From the NCBI GenBank assembly GCA_963806455.1, contig CAWDXZ010000002.1, forward strand, positions 682,001 through 746,000: DNA of 64,000 nt, in the 5' to 3' direction. The translations under genes were made by a program, and so were the position numbers. Below, in pieces: positions 1 to 8,972 of the stretch. How positions within the stretch are numbered: position 1 is the first letter of the stretch; each line of letters starts with the position of its first letter. The notes under the pieces were generated by a model. That model did not search any database, was not told where the DNA came from, and saw nothing but the letters and a program-made list of their open reading frames with translations. Source of the stretch: Bog-756 sp963806455 (lineage in GTDB: Bacteria; Actinomycetota; Acidimicrobiia; Acidimicrobiales; RAAP-2).

Positions 1-404
1 CGGACGGGGTTGCCCTGGCCCACGAAGGCGAACGACACGATGGTCCCGAAGACGAGGAACCGGAGCCCCAGGGTGAACCCGGCCAGATAGCCGTTGATCT
101 CGGCGGGCGAGCGAACGACCGACTCGCAGATGCGCGTCACCAGGTCGGCGTAGAGCTGGTCCACGCTCCACGCCCCCCGCATCGAGTGGTACAGGACGAT
201 CATCGACAGGAAGATGGCGGCGAGCACCGGCACCCTCCAGTAGGACGGAAGGCTCGGCTTGGGCAGCAACACGAGTGCCATCCCGTCCCCCTGGTCATCG
301 GGATACCGACGCACCAACGGATAGGCCAGGAAGGCGAGCAGCACCCCCACGGTGGTGAGCAGCAGTGCCAGGGGTCCCGGGCCGGTGAGGAGATCGAAGT
401 TCAT
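1..404 (-). CDS. Membrane protein, N-terminal part, runs off the window
   Basis: An open frame starts at ATG (402-404, minus strand) and runs off the left edge without a stop, so only about 134 N-terminal residues are visible. They begin MNFDLLTGPGPLALLL. Three hydrophobic stretches, roughly residues 8-25, 57-70 and 112-128, look like membrane segments, with a soluble loop between the second and third. I do not recognise a family from this fragment. It is divergent from the sulfatase-HlyD gene, so the two may share the 309-bp spacer as a promoter region. The composition matches the neighbouring GC-rich genes. Confidence 0.6.
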   Translation of the reverse strand, partial: MNFDLLTGPGPLALLLTTVGVLLAFLAYPLVRRYPDDQGDGMALVLLPKPSLPSYWRVPVLAAIFLSMIVLYHSMRGAWSVDQLYADLVTRICESVVRSPAEINGYLAGFTLGLRFLVFGTIVSFAFVGQGNPV

Positions 405-638
405 CAGATGGCGGCCTGCCCCCGCTCCTTTGGCGTGCGCCCGTCCCGGCCCCGCCGCTCCCTACCGATTACTGATCCGGACTCCCGACTCTACCGCCGA
501 CCACGGATAGTGGTCAAAGGTGCACAGTGGGTGACACTTTCGCTAAGGTCCCAACAGGGATAGGGGTGGTCGGCGGACAGAGGTCGTAGACCGCCCCCGC
601 GGAGCGAAGGGCAGGGAACCATGGGGACACCAGCGGTA

Positions 639-659
639 GGAGCGCGCCTGGCGCGCTCC
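639..659. promoter_or_regulatory. Perfect 21-bp palindrome in the divergent spacer
   Basis: Arms GGAGCGCGCC (639-648) and GGCGCGCTCC (650-659) are perfect reverse complements around a single T. The site is 53 bp before the start of the sulfatase-HlyD gene, in the 405-712 spacer between two divergent genes, so it fits an operator. A hairpin in the 5' leader is the alternative. No clear -10 or -35 box or CDS was seen elsewhere in this spacer. Confidence 0.4.
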
Positions 660-712
660 GGACGGGCGGCATCGGTACCGGGGCGGGGGGACCAAGGCCG
701 GGGTGGCCGGCC

Positions 713-3442
713 ATGAACGTGATCTTCTGCTCTCTCGACACCCTGCGGGCCGATCATTTGAACTGCCTCGGGAACCCCCGGGAGCTCACCCCCAACCTCG
801 ACCGCATCGCCTCCGAGGGCGCCCTCTTCTCCCAGGCCTTCGCCACCGACATCCCCACCCAGCCCTCGCACACAGCGCTTTTCACCGGGCAATTCGGGAT
901 CAACACGGGGATCGTCTCGCACTTCCACCCGGCGGCCTACCTGGACGAGGCCACGTTGTGGCTGCCGTCATTGCTGCGCAAGAGCGGCTACACGACCGGG
1001 GCGGTCGACCATCTCTTCGCCATGAAGGACTGGTTCATCCGCGGCTACGACGACTACATGCCGCCCCCGGGGCGCTCACGCTCCCCCGGTTCGGTCATCA
1101 ACAGCATCGGGTTCCCATGGATCGGCGAGCACGCCCAAGAGGACTTCTTCCTCTTCCTCCACTTCTGGGACGCCCACATCCCCTACGTCCCCCCGTCCCC
1201 GTTCAAGGAGCGGTTCTCGTACCGGACGGCCGGTCGGATCGACCCCGACATCACCCGGAAGCTCGAGGGCCGCCCGAGCTATCCGCTGTTCAAGCAGAAC
1301 CTGTACGACTTCCTCGACTCCATGCCGAACCTGGACTACATCGCGGACCTCTATGACGCCGAGGTCGCCTACCTCGACTTCGAGATCGGGCGCCTCTTCG
1401 ACCGCCTGAGCGACGAGCATCTGCTCGACGACACCCTGGTCGTGCTGTTCGGTGACCACGGCGAGAATATGACCGAGCACGACTCGTGGTTCGACCATGC
1501 CGGGCTGTACGACTCCGTGGTCCACGTACCGCTGCTCCTCTGGGCACCCGGCCGTATCCCGGTCGCCGAGGTATCGGCCATGGTGACCCTGGTCGACGTC
1601 CTGCCGACGGTGCTCGAGGTGATCGGCCTGCCCCCGGCCGAGGGGATCGACGGACGGTCCCTCATGCCCCTGGTGCGCGGCGAGGCCACCACCCACCGGG
1701 ACGTGGTGATGCTGAGCGAAGCCACCTGGCAGGCGTGCCGCGGGGTCAGGACCACCGAGTGGAAGCTGGTCAAGTACCTGCAGTCCACCATCTACGGGCG
1801 CGACGGGACCGAGCTCTACCACCTGGCCGACGACCCGAACGAGCAGTCCAATGTGGCCGAGCTGCATCCCGACGTGGTGGAGAACCTGAGCGCCCGGCTC
1901 CAGCACTGGGTCTCCGCGCAGCTGGCCGGCCGCCCCGACCCCATGTTGTCGGTCATAGATGCGGGCCTCCCGGCCGTGGCCCGGCTCAATGACGTGGTCA
2001 ATGGACTGGCCCGCCCCCGCAACGATGTCCCGCCGCCGGCCACCCCGGGGCGCGACCTGGTACCGGTGGCGGCCGTGTTGGCCGACCCCGATCCCGCCGA
2101 GGCCGACCGGGCCCAGCGCTTCGCCCCGCGGAATGCCCACCGCCGGAGGCTCCGGGGGGCCCGGGGTGTCGTGGTGGCGGCCGTGGTGGTGGGCGCCGTC
2201 TTGCTCCTCGGCTTCGCCGTCGACACCATCCTGCTGTCCAACCCGCTGGCGGCCACCGGCGTCGTCCAACCGGCCTCGGCCGCCCAGCTGAACATGTCGA
2301 CGACCGGGCCGATCGCCGCCATCCCCGTCCACGTGGGCCAGACCGTCCACGCCGGCCAGGTGCTGGCGAGCCAGGACACCAGCGCCCTGACGGCCAAGAT
2401 GGCGGCCGACCAGTCGAAGCTCAGTGCCGATCAGGCCACCCTCGAACAGCAGCAGACCGGGGTCCAGACCGTGCAACTGCAGCAGCTCAAGGATCAGGTC
2501 ACCGGGACGGAGGTCCAGCTGACCACGGCCCAGCAGAAGCTGAGCCAGACCACGGCCACCACCAACGCCACGGTGGCGGCGGCGCAGGCCCAGGTGCAGA
2601 GCGACCAGGCCATGCTGGCCGCCGACCAGCAGGCCTACCAGGACGACGCGGCGGCATGCATCTCGGCCACCCCGCCGTCCACCTGCGCATCCGACCAGCG
2701 CCAGGTCCAGGTCGACCAGGGCAAGCTCAGTACCGACCAGAACAGCTACCAACAGGCCCAGGCTGACCAGCAGTCAGAGGTCAGCGCCGCCCAAGCGGCC
2801 GTCAACCAGGCCAACGCCGCCCTCGGGTCGGCCCAGGCGGCACTGGCCGTCGGGAGCGCCCCCCCGGCACCGGGGGTGATCGCCGCCACTCAGGCCCTTA
2901 TCCAACAGGACAGCGCCGCCATCGCCACCGACAAGGCCCACCTGGCCCAGGCCGTGCTCGTCGCGCCGTTCGACGGCGTCGTCTCGGCCATCAACGCCAC
3001 CGTCGGCGAGGTGGCCACCAGCCAGGGCGTGCGCCAGCCCACCTCGCCGTCGTCGGTCTCGCGCTCGACATCGACCGGTATCCAGATCTTCCCGCAGGGG
3101 CCGACCACCCAGACGGCCAACCCACCGACCTATGCGGCGCTGGTCTCCCTCGACTCCAAACAGACCAAGCTGGTGGTCCAGGTTCCCGAGACGGACATCC
3201 ACGACATCCGTGCCGGGCAGAAGGCCACGGTGTCGCTGCCGGCCATCCAGGGGTCGCATCTGGCCGCCACGGTCACCCAGATCGAGCCGACCCCGGTCAG
3301 CCAGGCGGGACAGACCTACTTCCTGGTCGACCTCGTGACGCCCTCCAAGGCCCTCGGCGCGCTGAACCACGGCCGGCACGGGTCCGGGACACTGACCGCA
3401 ACCACGCCGACCGTCGGGCTCACGGTGGATGTCTCGTTCTGA
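713..3442 (+). CDS. Sulfatase-like enzyme fused to a membrane-anchored HlyD-type adaptor
   Basis: This is one unbroken 909-residue frame. Residues 1 to about 430 are an alkaline-phosphatase-superfamily sulfatase domain: Asp9 in SLDTLRADH, a nucleophile motif TQPSH at 49-53, and GDHGE near 247-251 as metal ligands. The nucleophile position holds Thr49 instead of the Cys or Ser that is converted to formylglycine, so classical sulfatase chemistry is doubtful. Phosphatase or transferase activity is possible. A linker ending in a basic stretch precedes one membrane helix (about 485-507). HlyD/MFP features follow: a lipoyl-like half, a Gln/Ala-rich coiled coil (about 560-720), the motif APFDGVVS and a beta-barrel region. 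No signal peptide precedes the enzyme domain, so the basic-then-hydrophobic order suggests the enzyme is cytoplasmic and the adaptor external. It overlaps the next gene by 14 bp. No partner ABC transporter is visible. Confidence 0.8.
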   Translation: MNVIFCSLDTLRADHLNCLGNPRELTPNLDRIASEGALFSQAFATDIPTQPSHTALFTGQFGINTGIVSHFHPAAYLDEATLWLPSLLRKSGYTTGAVDHLFAMKDWFIRGYDDYMPPPGRSRSPGSVINSIGFPWIGEHAQEDFFLFLHFWDAHIPYVPPSPFKERFSYRTAGRIDPDITRKLEGRPSYPLFKQNLYDFLDSMPNLDYIADLYDAEVAYLDFEIGRLFDRLSDEHLLDDTLVVLFGDHGENMTEHDSWFDHAGLYDSVVHVPLLLWAPGRIPVAEVSAMVTLVDVLPTVLEVIGLPPAEGIDGRSLMPLVRGEATTHRDVVMLSEATWQACRGVRTTEWKLVKYLQSTIYGRDGTELYHLADDPNEQSNVAELHPDVVENLSARLQHWVSAQLAGRPDPMLSVIDAGLPAVARLNDVVNGLARPRNDVPPPATPGRDLVPVAAVLADPDPAEADRAQRFAPRNAHRRRLRGARGVVVAAVVVGAVLLLGFAVDTILLSNPLAATGVVQPASAAQLNMSTTGPIAAIPVHVGQTVHAGQVLASQDTSALTAKMAADQSKLSADQATLEQQQTGVQTVQLQQLKDQVTGTEVQLTTAQQKLSQTTATTNATVAAAQAQVQSDQAMLAADQQAYQDDAAACISATPPSTCASDQRQVQVDQGKLSTDQNSYQQAQADQQSEVSAAQAAVNQANAALGSAQAALAVGSAPPAPGVIAATQALIQQDSAAIATDKAHLAQAVLVAPFDGVVSAINATVGEVATSQGVRQPTSPSSVSRSTSTGIQIFPQGPTTQTANPPTYAALVSLDSKQTKLVVQVPETDIHDIRAGQKATVSLPAIQGSHLAATVTQIEPTPVSQAGQTYFLVDLVTPSKALGALNHGRHGSGTLTATTPTVGLTVDVSF

Positions 3443-6053
3443 GGGCCGGGCGGGCGTGACCCCTTCGGGCATCGTGGCCGGCTCTGGATCCGGCGGGGCC
3501 GGTGCGAGGGCGCCCACCCGGCGCCGGACGGCATCCCTCCTCGCCGTCCCGATGGCGGCGGTACTGGCTGCCGCCGCCATCTCAACGCCGGCCGCGCCGC
3601 CGGCCGAGGTGGCCTCCGCCCGGATGGTGCTGCGAGCGGAAGGGAGCACCGGCCCCGGGCTGCCGTCCCAGGCCCTGTACGCATGGGGGAGCAACGACTG
3701 GGGACAGCTCGCCCTCGGCTCCTCGGGCGAGGGCACCCCGACCGGGGTCTCGACCCCGGCCCAAGTGGCGCTGGCGCCCGGGATGACCTTTCGATCGGTG
3801 TCCGCCGGGGGTGGCTTCACCCTCGGCCTGACCGTCGCGGGCGTGGTGTACGCCTGGGGGGCGAACGCCTCCGGCAGCCTCGGACTCGGCTCTCGGGGTG
3901 ACGCCAGCTCGCCACAACAGGTGGGAGTCCCCGGCACCGCCATCGCCATCGCCGCCGGCAGCGCCCACGGTCTGGCGCTCACCGCCGGGGGCCAGCTCTA
4001 TGCCTGGGGCGCCAATCTCTTCGGCCAGCTGGGCGACGGGACGACCACCGATTCCGGCCTGCCCGTGCCGGTCACCATGCCGGCCGGGGTCACCTTCACC
4101 GCCGTCGCCGCTGGGGGCGATCACAGCCTGGCGCTGTCCTCCACCGGCCAGGTCTACGCCTGGGGGGCCAACTTCGACGGCCAACTGGGCGACGGCGGCA
4201 CAGCCTCGAGCGACCTGCCCGTCGCCGTGCCCGCCCCGCCCGGGGTCGCCTTCACCGCTGTGGCCGCCGGTACCGGCCACAGCCTGGCCCTGAGCTCGGA
4301 GGGCCAGGTCTACGCCTGGGGCTTCAACGCCTCGGGCCAACTGGGCGATGGGACCACCGTCGACCGAGCCTCGATGACGGCCGTGAGCATGCCCGCCGGG
4401 GTGGTGATCTCGAGCATCGCCACCGGAGCGGCCCACAGCCTGGCCCTGACCTCCGACGGCCAGGTGTTCGTCTGGGGGTCCAACGTCTTCGGCCAGCTCG
4501 ACTCAGCCCTCGTCGACTCACTCCCGGTCGACAGCGACGTGCCGGTCCAACCGCTCGGCCTGCCCCCGCTCACCACCTTCGTCGCCATCGCCGGGGCCCT
4601 CGACTCCTCGTACGCCCTCACCTCCGCCGGCGTTCCCTGGATGTGGGGCGGCGACGTCTACGGCCAGCTGGGGGACGGGTCACCCGGGCTCAATGCCGTT
4701 CCGCCCGAAGCGATGACCACCTTGCCGTCGGGCACCCTCGCCACAGGAGTGTTCTCCGGGCCGGACGCCTCGGCCGCCTTCCTCGTGACCCGGGCCGACC
4801 AGTCGCTCACCTTCCCGCCCCTTCCCTCCCCCACCTACGGGGACCCACCGATCGCCGTGGCCCCGGCCACCAGCTCCGGGCTGCCGCTGGACAACACCGC
4901 CTCGGGGGCGTGCTCGGGCCCGCTCGTCCGGCTGTACATGACCGCCGCCGGTACCTGCACGCTGACCTCGAGCCAAGCGGGGAGCTTCTGGTACTACCCC
5001 GTATCCGCCTCTGCCACCTTCTGGGTGTCGCCGGCGCCACTGACCATCTTTCCGGACAACGCCACCGGGACGGCCGGAACGCCGTTGCCACCGCTCGGCT
5101 ACCGACTGGCCGGCTTCCGCAACGGCGACACCGCTTCGGTCGTGACGGGTGCCGCCTCGTGCTCCAGCCCGGCGACGCCGGCCTCGTACCGGGGCACCTA
5201 TCCGATCGGATGCTCGGCCGGCTCCCTGTCGTCGGCCAACTACTACTTCGTCTCGGGGGGCACGGCGGTGCTCACATTGTTCGCCGCGGCATCGGGCTAC
5301 GCCGTGATCGGCGCCGACGGGTCGATCTGGGCACTCGGGCCCGCCCCGTTCACCAGCCCGGTACTGACCACATACTTCGGCTCGATGGCCGGCCACCGTC
5401 TCAACGCCCCGGTGGTCGGAGCGGCGTTCACCCCGGTCCACGACGGGTACTGGCTGGTCGCCGCCGACGGGGGCATCTTCTCCTTCGGGTCGGCGCCCTT
5501 CCTGGGATCGATGGGAGGGCGCCGCCTCAACCAGCCGATCGTCGGGATGACGGCCACCGCCGACGGCCGCGGCTACTGGGAGGTGGCGGCCGACGGTGGC
5601 ATCTTCACATTCGGCGACGCACCCTTCCTGGGTTCGATGGGAGGGACTCGCCTCAATCGGCCGGTGGTCGGGATGGCGGCCACGCCCGACGGACGCGGCT
5701 ACTGGCTGGTCGCCTCCGACGGTGGCATCTTCTCCTTCGGTGACGCCCCGTTCTTCGGGTCGACCGGGGGCAGCAGGGGCGGTAACGCGGTGGTGAGCAT
5801 GGCCGTGACCCCGGACGGAGGCGGGTACTGGATAACGACGGCGTCAGGGGCCATCTTCAATTTCGGCGACGCCAAGTTCGAGGGCAGTCTGCGCTACATC
5901 AACTTGAACGCCCCCGTGGTCGGCATCACCGCCTCCAACGACGGGGGCGGCTACTGGCTCGCCGCCGCCGACGGTGGCGTCTTCACCTTCGGCGATGCCG
6001 CCTTCTTCGGCACGGCCATCCGGCCGCCGGTGCCCATCGACGGGATCATCTGA
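3429..6053 (+). CDS. Secreted RCC1-repeat protein with MBG-like region and DGGIFSFG repeats
   Basis: The protein has 874 residues. A hydrophobic signal-like segment lies at about 32-62 after a long basic N-terminus. Residues 83-425 contain about seven RCC1-type blades, each with the YAWGxNxxGQLGDG and HSLALxxxGQV signatures, predicting a beta-propeller. Residues 455-620 resemble MBG-type immunoglobulin-like domains. From 620 to the end are five or six repeats of about 47 residues of the type GYWxVAxDGGIFSFGDAxFxGSxGG, a repeat common in large secreted actinobacterial proteins, giving probably a second propeller. The start lies inside the end of the sulfatase-HlyD gene (14-bp overlap), so the two are probably coupled. 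A surface binding or structural role is inferred; no catalytic motif was seen. Confidence 0.75.
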   Translation: MSRSEGRAGVTPSGIVAGSGSGGAGARAPTRRRTASLLAVPMAAVLAAAAISTPAAPPAEVASARMVLRAEGSTGPGLPSQALYAWGSNDWGQLALGSSGEGTPTGVSTPAQVALAPGMTFRSVSAGGGFTLGLTVAGVVYAWGANASGSLGLGSRGDASSPQQVGVPGTAIAIAAGSAHGLALTAGGQLYAWGANLFGQLGDGTTTDSGLPVPVTMPAGVTFTAVAAGGDHSLALSSTGQVYAWGANFDGQLGDGGTASSDLPVAVPAPPGVAFTAVAAGTGHSLALSSEGQVYAWGFNASGQLGDGTTVDRASMTAVSMPAGVVISSIATGAAHSLALTSDGQVFVWGSNVFGQLDSALVDSLPVDSDVPVQPLGLPPLTTFVAIAGALDSSYALTSAGVPWMWGGDVYGQLGDGSPGLNAVPPEAMTTLPSGTLATGVFSGPDASAAFLVTRADQSLTFPPLPSPTYGDPPIAVAPATSSGLPLDNTASGACSGPLVRLYMTAAGTCTLTSSQAGSFWYYPVSASATFWVSPAPLTIFPDNATGTAGTPLPPLGYRLAGFRNGDTASVVTGAASCSSPATPASYRGTYPIGCSAGSLSSANYYFVSGGTAVLTLFAAASGYAVIGADGSIWALGPAPFTSPVLTTYFGSMAGHRLNAPVVGAAFTPVHDGYWLVAADGGIFSFGSAPFLGSMGGRRLNQPIVGMTATADGRGYWEVAADGGIFTFGDAPFLGSMGGTRLNRPVVGMAATPDGRGYWLVASDGGIFSFGDAPFFGSTGGSRGGNAVVSMAVTPDGGGYWITTASGAIFNFGDAKFEGSLRYINLNAPVVGITASNDGGGYWLAAADGGVFTFGDAAFFGTAIRPPVPIDGII

Positions 6054-6054
6054 G

Positions 6055-7098
6055 ATGTCAGCCCAGCGAATCGAGGACCCCATGCCTACAACCGGTGCGA
6101 TCTCGGTGGCACCCCCGGTGCCACGTCCGGAGGGCCGATACGGGTGGGCCCGGGCCCGACTGGCCATCGCCGCCCTCCCGCTGGTCGTCGCGGCCCAGCT
6201 GGTGGCCGCCGTTCCGTCCGGTGCGGCCACGGCGGGCCCCCCGGCCGTCCCGACGACCGGTGCCTACCTCGGGGCGTTCGTGGCGCCCCACCAGTCGATC
6301 GCCCAGGCCCAGGGCGACATCCGCCAACCCTTGTCCGAGCTGTCCAATTTCGACACCGTGTTCGGGCGCCCGCTCGGGTTGGTGCACGTCTTCCAGGACT
6401 GGAAGTCGCCGGTGAAGAACGCGGTGCTGGCCGCGTTCGCCAGCACGGGCGCCACCCCGGTGGTGGACTGGAGCTGCATCTCCGATGCCTCGGTCATCGA
6501 CGGCAGCCAGGACAGCCTCATCTCCACCTACGCCGCCCAGCTGAAGAGCTACGGGCGCCCGGTGTTCCTCCGCTGGTTCTGGGAGATGAACCTGGTCAAC
6601 GGGACCAGGGCCAGCACGTGCCTGGCCGGGCTCGGTGCTGCCGGGTACGTCCAGGCCTGGCAGCACATCCGGACCATCTTCGAGCAGGTCGGGGCGACCA
6701 ACGTGGCCTTCGTCTGGTGCCCCTCGATCGTGTCACCCGACTTCGCCGCACCCTTCTACCCCGGGGACCAGTACGTCGACTGGATCGGCTTCGACGGCTA
6801 CGACCGCCACCAGGATCCCAACATGTTGACCACCCAATTCCTCCCCTTCTACGACCACTGGCTCCCCAACGGGAAGCCCATCATGATCGGAGAGACCGGG
6901 GCCACCACCGACCAGGCCACCTACCTGGCCAACCTGTCGGTCAACCTACCGGTCTCGTTCCCACAGATCCACGCCGTGCTGTACTACGACTCCGAGTCCT
7001 CCTCCGACTGGACGCTGGCAAACTCGACGGGCAACCTCGGGCTCAGCCAGTTCCGCGCCATGGGACGGATGCCGTACTTCATGTTCCCATTCGGTTGA
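6055..7098 (+). CDS. Secreted GH26-like glycoside hydrolase
   Basis: The ATG at 6055 lies one base after the preceding stop and gives 347 residues. An in-frame ATG at 6082 is the alternative start. A signal-peptide-like hydrophobic region lies at about 34-60. The catalytic body matches GH26-like (endo-mannanase clan) proteins: RWFWEMN with the likely acid/base Glu177, and IGETGA with the likely nucleophile Glu280. A WIGFDGYD segment lies between them. The substrate is unknown; beta-mannan or another envelope polysaccharide is plausible. It is the third gene of the sulfatase-HlyD / RCC1 unit and is paralogous to the convergent gene at 7135-8193. Confidence 0.75.
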   Translation: MSAQRIEDPMPTTGAISVAPPVPRPEGRYGWARARLAIAALPLVVAAQLVAAVPSGAATAGPPAVPTTGAYLGAFVAPHQSIAQAQGDIRQPLSELSNFDTVFGRPLGLVHVFQDWKSPVKNAVLAAFASTGATPVVDWSCISDASVIDGSQDSLISTYAAQLKSYGRPVFLRWFWEMNLVNGTRASTCLAGLGAAGYVQAWQHIRTIFEQVGATNVAFVWCPSIVSPDFAAPFYPGDQYVDWIGFDGYDRHQDPNMLTTQFLPFYDHWLPNGKPIMIGETGATTDQATYLANLSVNLPVSFPQIHAVLYYDSESSSDWTLANSTGNLGLSQFRAMGRMPYFMFPFG

Positions 7099-7113
7099 GG
7101 CGTCCCCCCGGGT

Positions 7114-7131
7114 CGGCACGCGGCCGTGTCG
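7114..7131. terminator. Possible bidirectional hairpin between convergent GH26-like genes
   Basis: CGGCACG and CGTGTCG form a 7-bp stem with one G-U pair around CGGC, in the 36-bp gap between two convergent genes. There is no T-run, so this is only a candidate shared terminator. Confidence 0.25.
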
Positions 7132-7134
7132 GGT

Positions 7135-8193
7135 TCAGGGCGACCGGAAGTAGGGATTACGGGCCAGAGCGGCAAATGCGGTCAGCCCGGCGCCGGACAG
7201 TTCCCACGTTCCTCCGGGACCAGGGGCATCGAAGTACACGACAGCTTTGAACTCCGGCAACGACGGCAGGTCGGTGGCGACGCTGTCGAGGTAGGCGACC
7301 TGGTTGGAGGGTGGGGATCCGGTCTCGGCCACGATCATGGGCTTCCCGCGCCTCACCCACTGCGAATAGTAGGCGGCGAAGAGACCGGCAAAGCTGCCCG
7401 TCCCCGAACGGTCGTACCCGTCCACACCGATCCAATCCACGTAGGCGTCACCCGGATAGTAGAGAGCGGGGTCGGCGCCGCTCAGCGCCGGACACCACAC
7501 GAAGGCCACGTTGGTCGCCCCGACCTGTTCGAAGACGGTCCGGATGTGCCGCCAGGCACTGACGAAAGCGGAGGGGCCTCCCACCTCCTGGTGAGCCTGC
7601 ACCAGGTTCATCTCCCAGCACCATCGCAGGAGCACGGGCCGGCCGAATGACTTGAGCGATCGGGCGTAGGCGGCGATCTGTGTGTCGTCGGCGCCGCTGG
7701 CCACCTCGGTACCGCTCACCGTGCAACCCCAATCCAGCAACGGCAGTGATCCGTTGGCGGCGACGGCGTTCAAGTTGGCGGTCGGAGCCGGGAGCCGCCA
7801 GGGCATGAAGATGTGAAGTATGGCGAGTGGTCGTCCGGTCAACGCCTGGACGGTCGGGACGGTCTGTTGCTCGACGGCGAAGGCCGGCCCGCCGGTTCCG
7901 GCGGGGACGGGATGGAGCCAAGCACCGAGATAGGCGCCGGTTGTCGGTACGGGCGGTGGCTGGCCACCGGTCACCGGTGGCAGGGTGGATGGGGGCGCGG
8001 AGCCCGGCGTAGCCGTCGCTCCACCGGGCGTGCCCGATCGGGACGAACTGCAGGCCGCCATCGAACAGCAGCAGATGATCACGAGCACGACTGGTCCGGG
8101 CCGTCGGCATCGGGGGCGATCCCTCCGGCCGACCGGTGTCGCGGCCCGGGTCACGGTCGAGCCGTGCGCATCCCTGGAGGTCCCGAGCGGCAT
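7135..8193 (-). CDS. GH26-like glycoside hydrolase, predicted lipoprotein
   Basis: The start chosen (ATG at 8193) gives 352 residues with a basic stretch, a hydrophobic core (VVLVII) and a lipobox ending SMAAC, so the mature protein is probably lipid-anchored. An upstream in-frame start at 8229 adds 12 residues. A Gly/Pro/Thr linker leads into a domain closely similar to the protein at 6055-7098, sharing the PTTGAYLGA entry, LRWCWEMN (acid/base Glu), WIGVDGYD and VAETG (nucleophile Glu). The pair probably arose by duplication. One copy appears secreted and the other anchored, which suggests related substrates at two locations. Confidence 0.75.
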   Translation of the reverse strand: MPLGTSRDAHGSTVTRAATPVGRRDRPRCRRPGPVVLVIICCCSMAACSSSRSGTPGGATATPGSAPPSTLPPVTGGQPPPVPTTGAYLGAWLHPVPAGTGGPAFAVEQQTVPTVQALTGRPLAILHIFMPWRLPAPTANLNAVAANGSLPLLDWGCTVSGTEVASGADDTQIAAYARSLKSFGRPVLLRWCWEMNLVQAHQEVGGPSAFVSAWRHIRTVFEQVGATNVAFVWCPALSGADPALYYPGDAYVDWIGVDGYDRSGTGSFAGLFAAYYSQWVRRGKPMIVAETGSPPSNQVAYLDSVATDLPSLPEFKAVVYFDAPGPGGTWELSGAGLTAFAALARNPYFRSP

Positions 8194-8256
8194 GGTCCGG
8201 CGATGTTCCCACACCCCGGTCGATCGCACGTGGCACGCGATCCGGGGGACTCCCGC

Positions 8257-8727
8257 CTACAGCCGGTGGACCGTCGACCTCGACCGTCTCCCGCGCCTGG
8301 TCGTGTGCGTGGCGTGGGTGCGGCCTCGCTTGCCGACCGTCACCGGCGTCGTCGTGGTCGTCGGCGCCGCCGTCGTCGCCGATGCCGCCGCGGGTGCGAC
8401 AGACGCCGGCGTCCCGGTCGGCGATGTGGAGCCGTTGTGACTGGCGCCGTGGAGGAGCGGCAACTTTTTCGCCAGCGCCGGCCCCTGGAGAGGTGTGGTG
8501 GCGGGGTGATGGGTGGCGGACGCGCTCTGTTTGACCGCCGGCGCTCTCTTGGCGCCGCCACCCATGAGCAACATTCCGCCCACCAGCAGGACGACCACGG
8601 CGCCGGCCGTGCCGGCGAGCACGCTCCTCGAGCGCTTGTCGGGCATGGGGGCGTCGCCGCCGAGCCACCTCAGCCACTCCCTCATACTCGACATCCAAGT
8701 CGTCCCCAGAGCCCTGGCCTTCACCAT
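8257..8727 (-). CDS. Small single-pass membrane protein of unknown function
   Basis: The start at 8727 is supported by GGAGGTG six to seven bases upstream; longer in-frame starts have no such site. The product has 156 residues: a short cytoplasmic part with MREWLRWLGGDAPMPDKR, one membrane helix of the type VLAGTAGAVVVLLVGGMLLM (about 38-58), and a low-complexity Ala/Thr/Pro tail ending in a basic stretch. No family is recognised. It is upstream of the lipoprotein GH26-like gene on the same strand (63 bp away) and may be co-transcribed. Confidence 0.6.
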   Translation of the reverse strand: MVKARALGTTWMSSMREWLRWLGGDAPMPDKRSRSVLAGTAGAVVVLLVGGMLLMGGGAKRAPAVKQSASATHHPATTPLQGPALAKKLPLLHGASHNGSTSPTGTPASVAPAAASATTAAPTTTTTPVTVGKRGRTHATHTTRRGRRSRSTVHRL

Positions 8728-8972
8728 CGGACACCTCCGGTCGTCGGAGCCAAACTTAACGTCTCGAAATCCGGTCCGCCGAGCAGGTGAGTCTGCTGTC
8801 TGCGCCGGCCGATGGCATCTGTGCTGGTCAGACGGCGTCGGCCCGGACCGGATCGACGTCACTCGGGCCCGTCCTGACGCTGGCGCCCCGGGGCGGCGAG
8901 CATCCACCGCCCCCACCCGTTCGCTCGGTACCCTGCCGAAGGCCGTCAAGACGCGACCCAGGGAGGCTTGTC

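Noticed and set aside
1076..2752. A 558-residue open frame antisense to the sulfatase-HlyD gene
   Set aside because: The translation is His/Gly/Arg-rich low complexity, typical of the antisense frame of a GC-rich gene, while the sense frame has clear domains.
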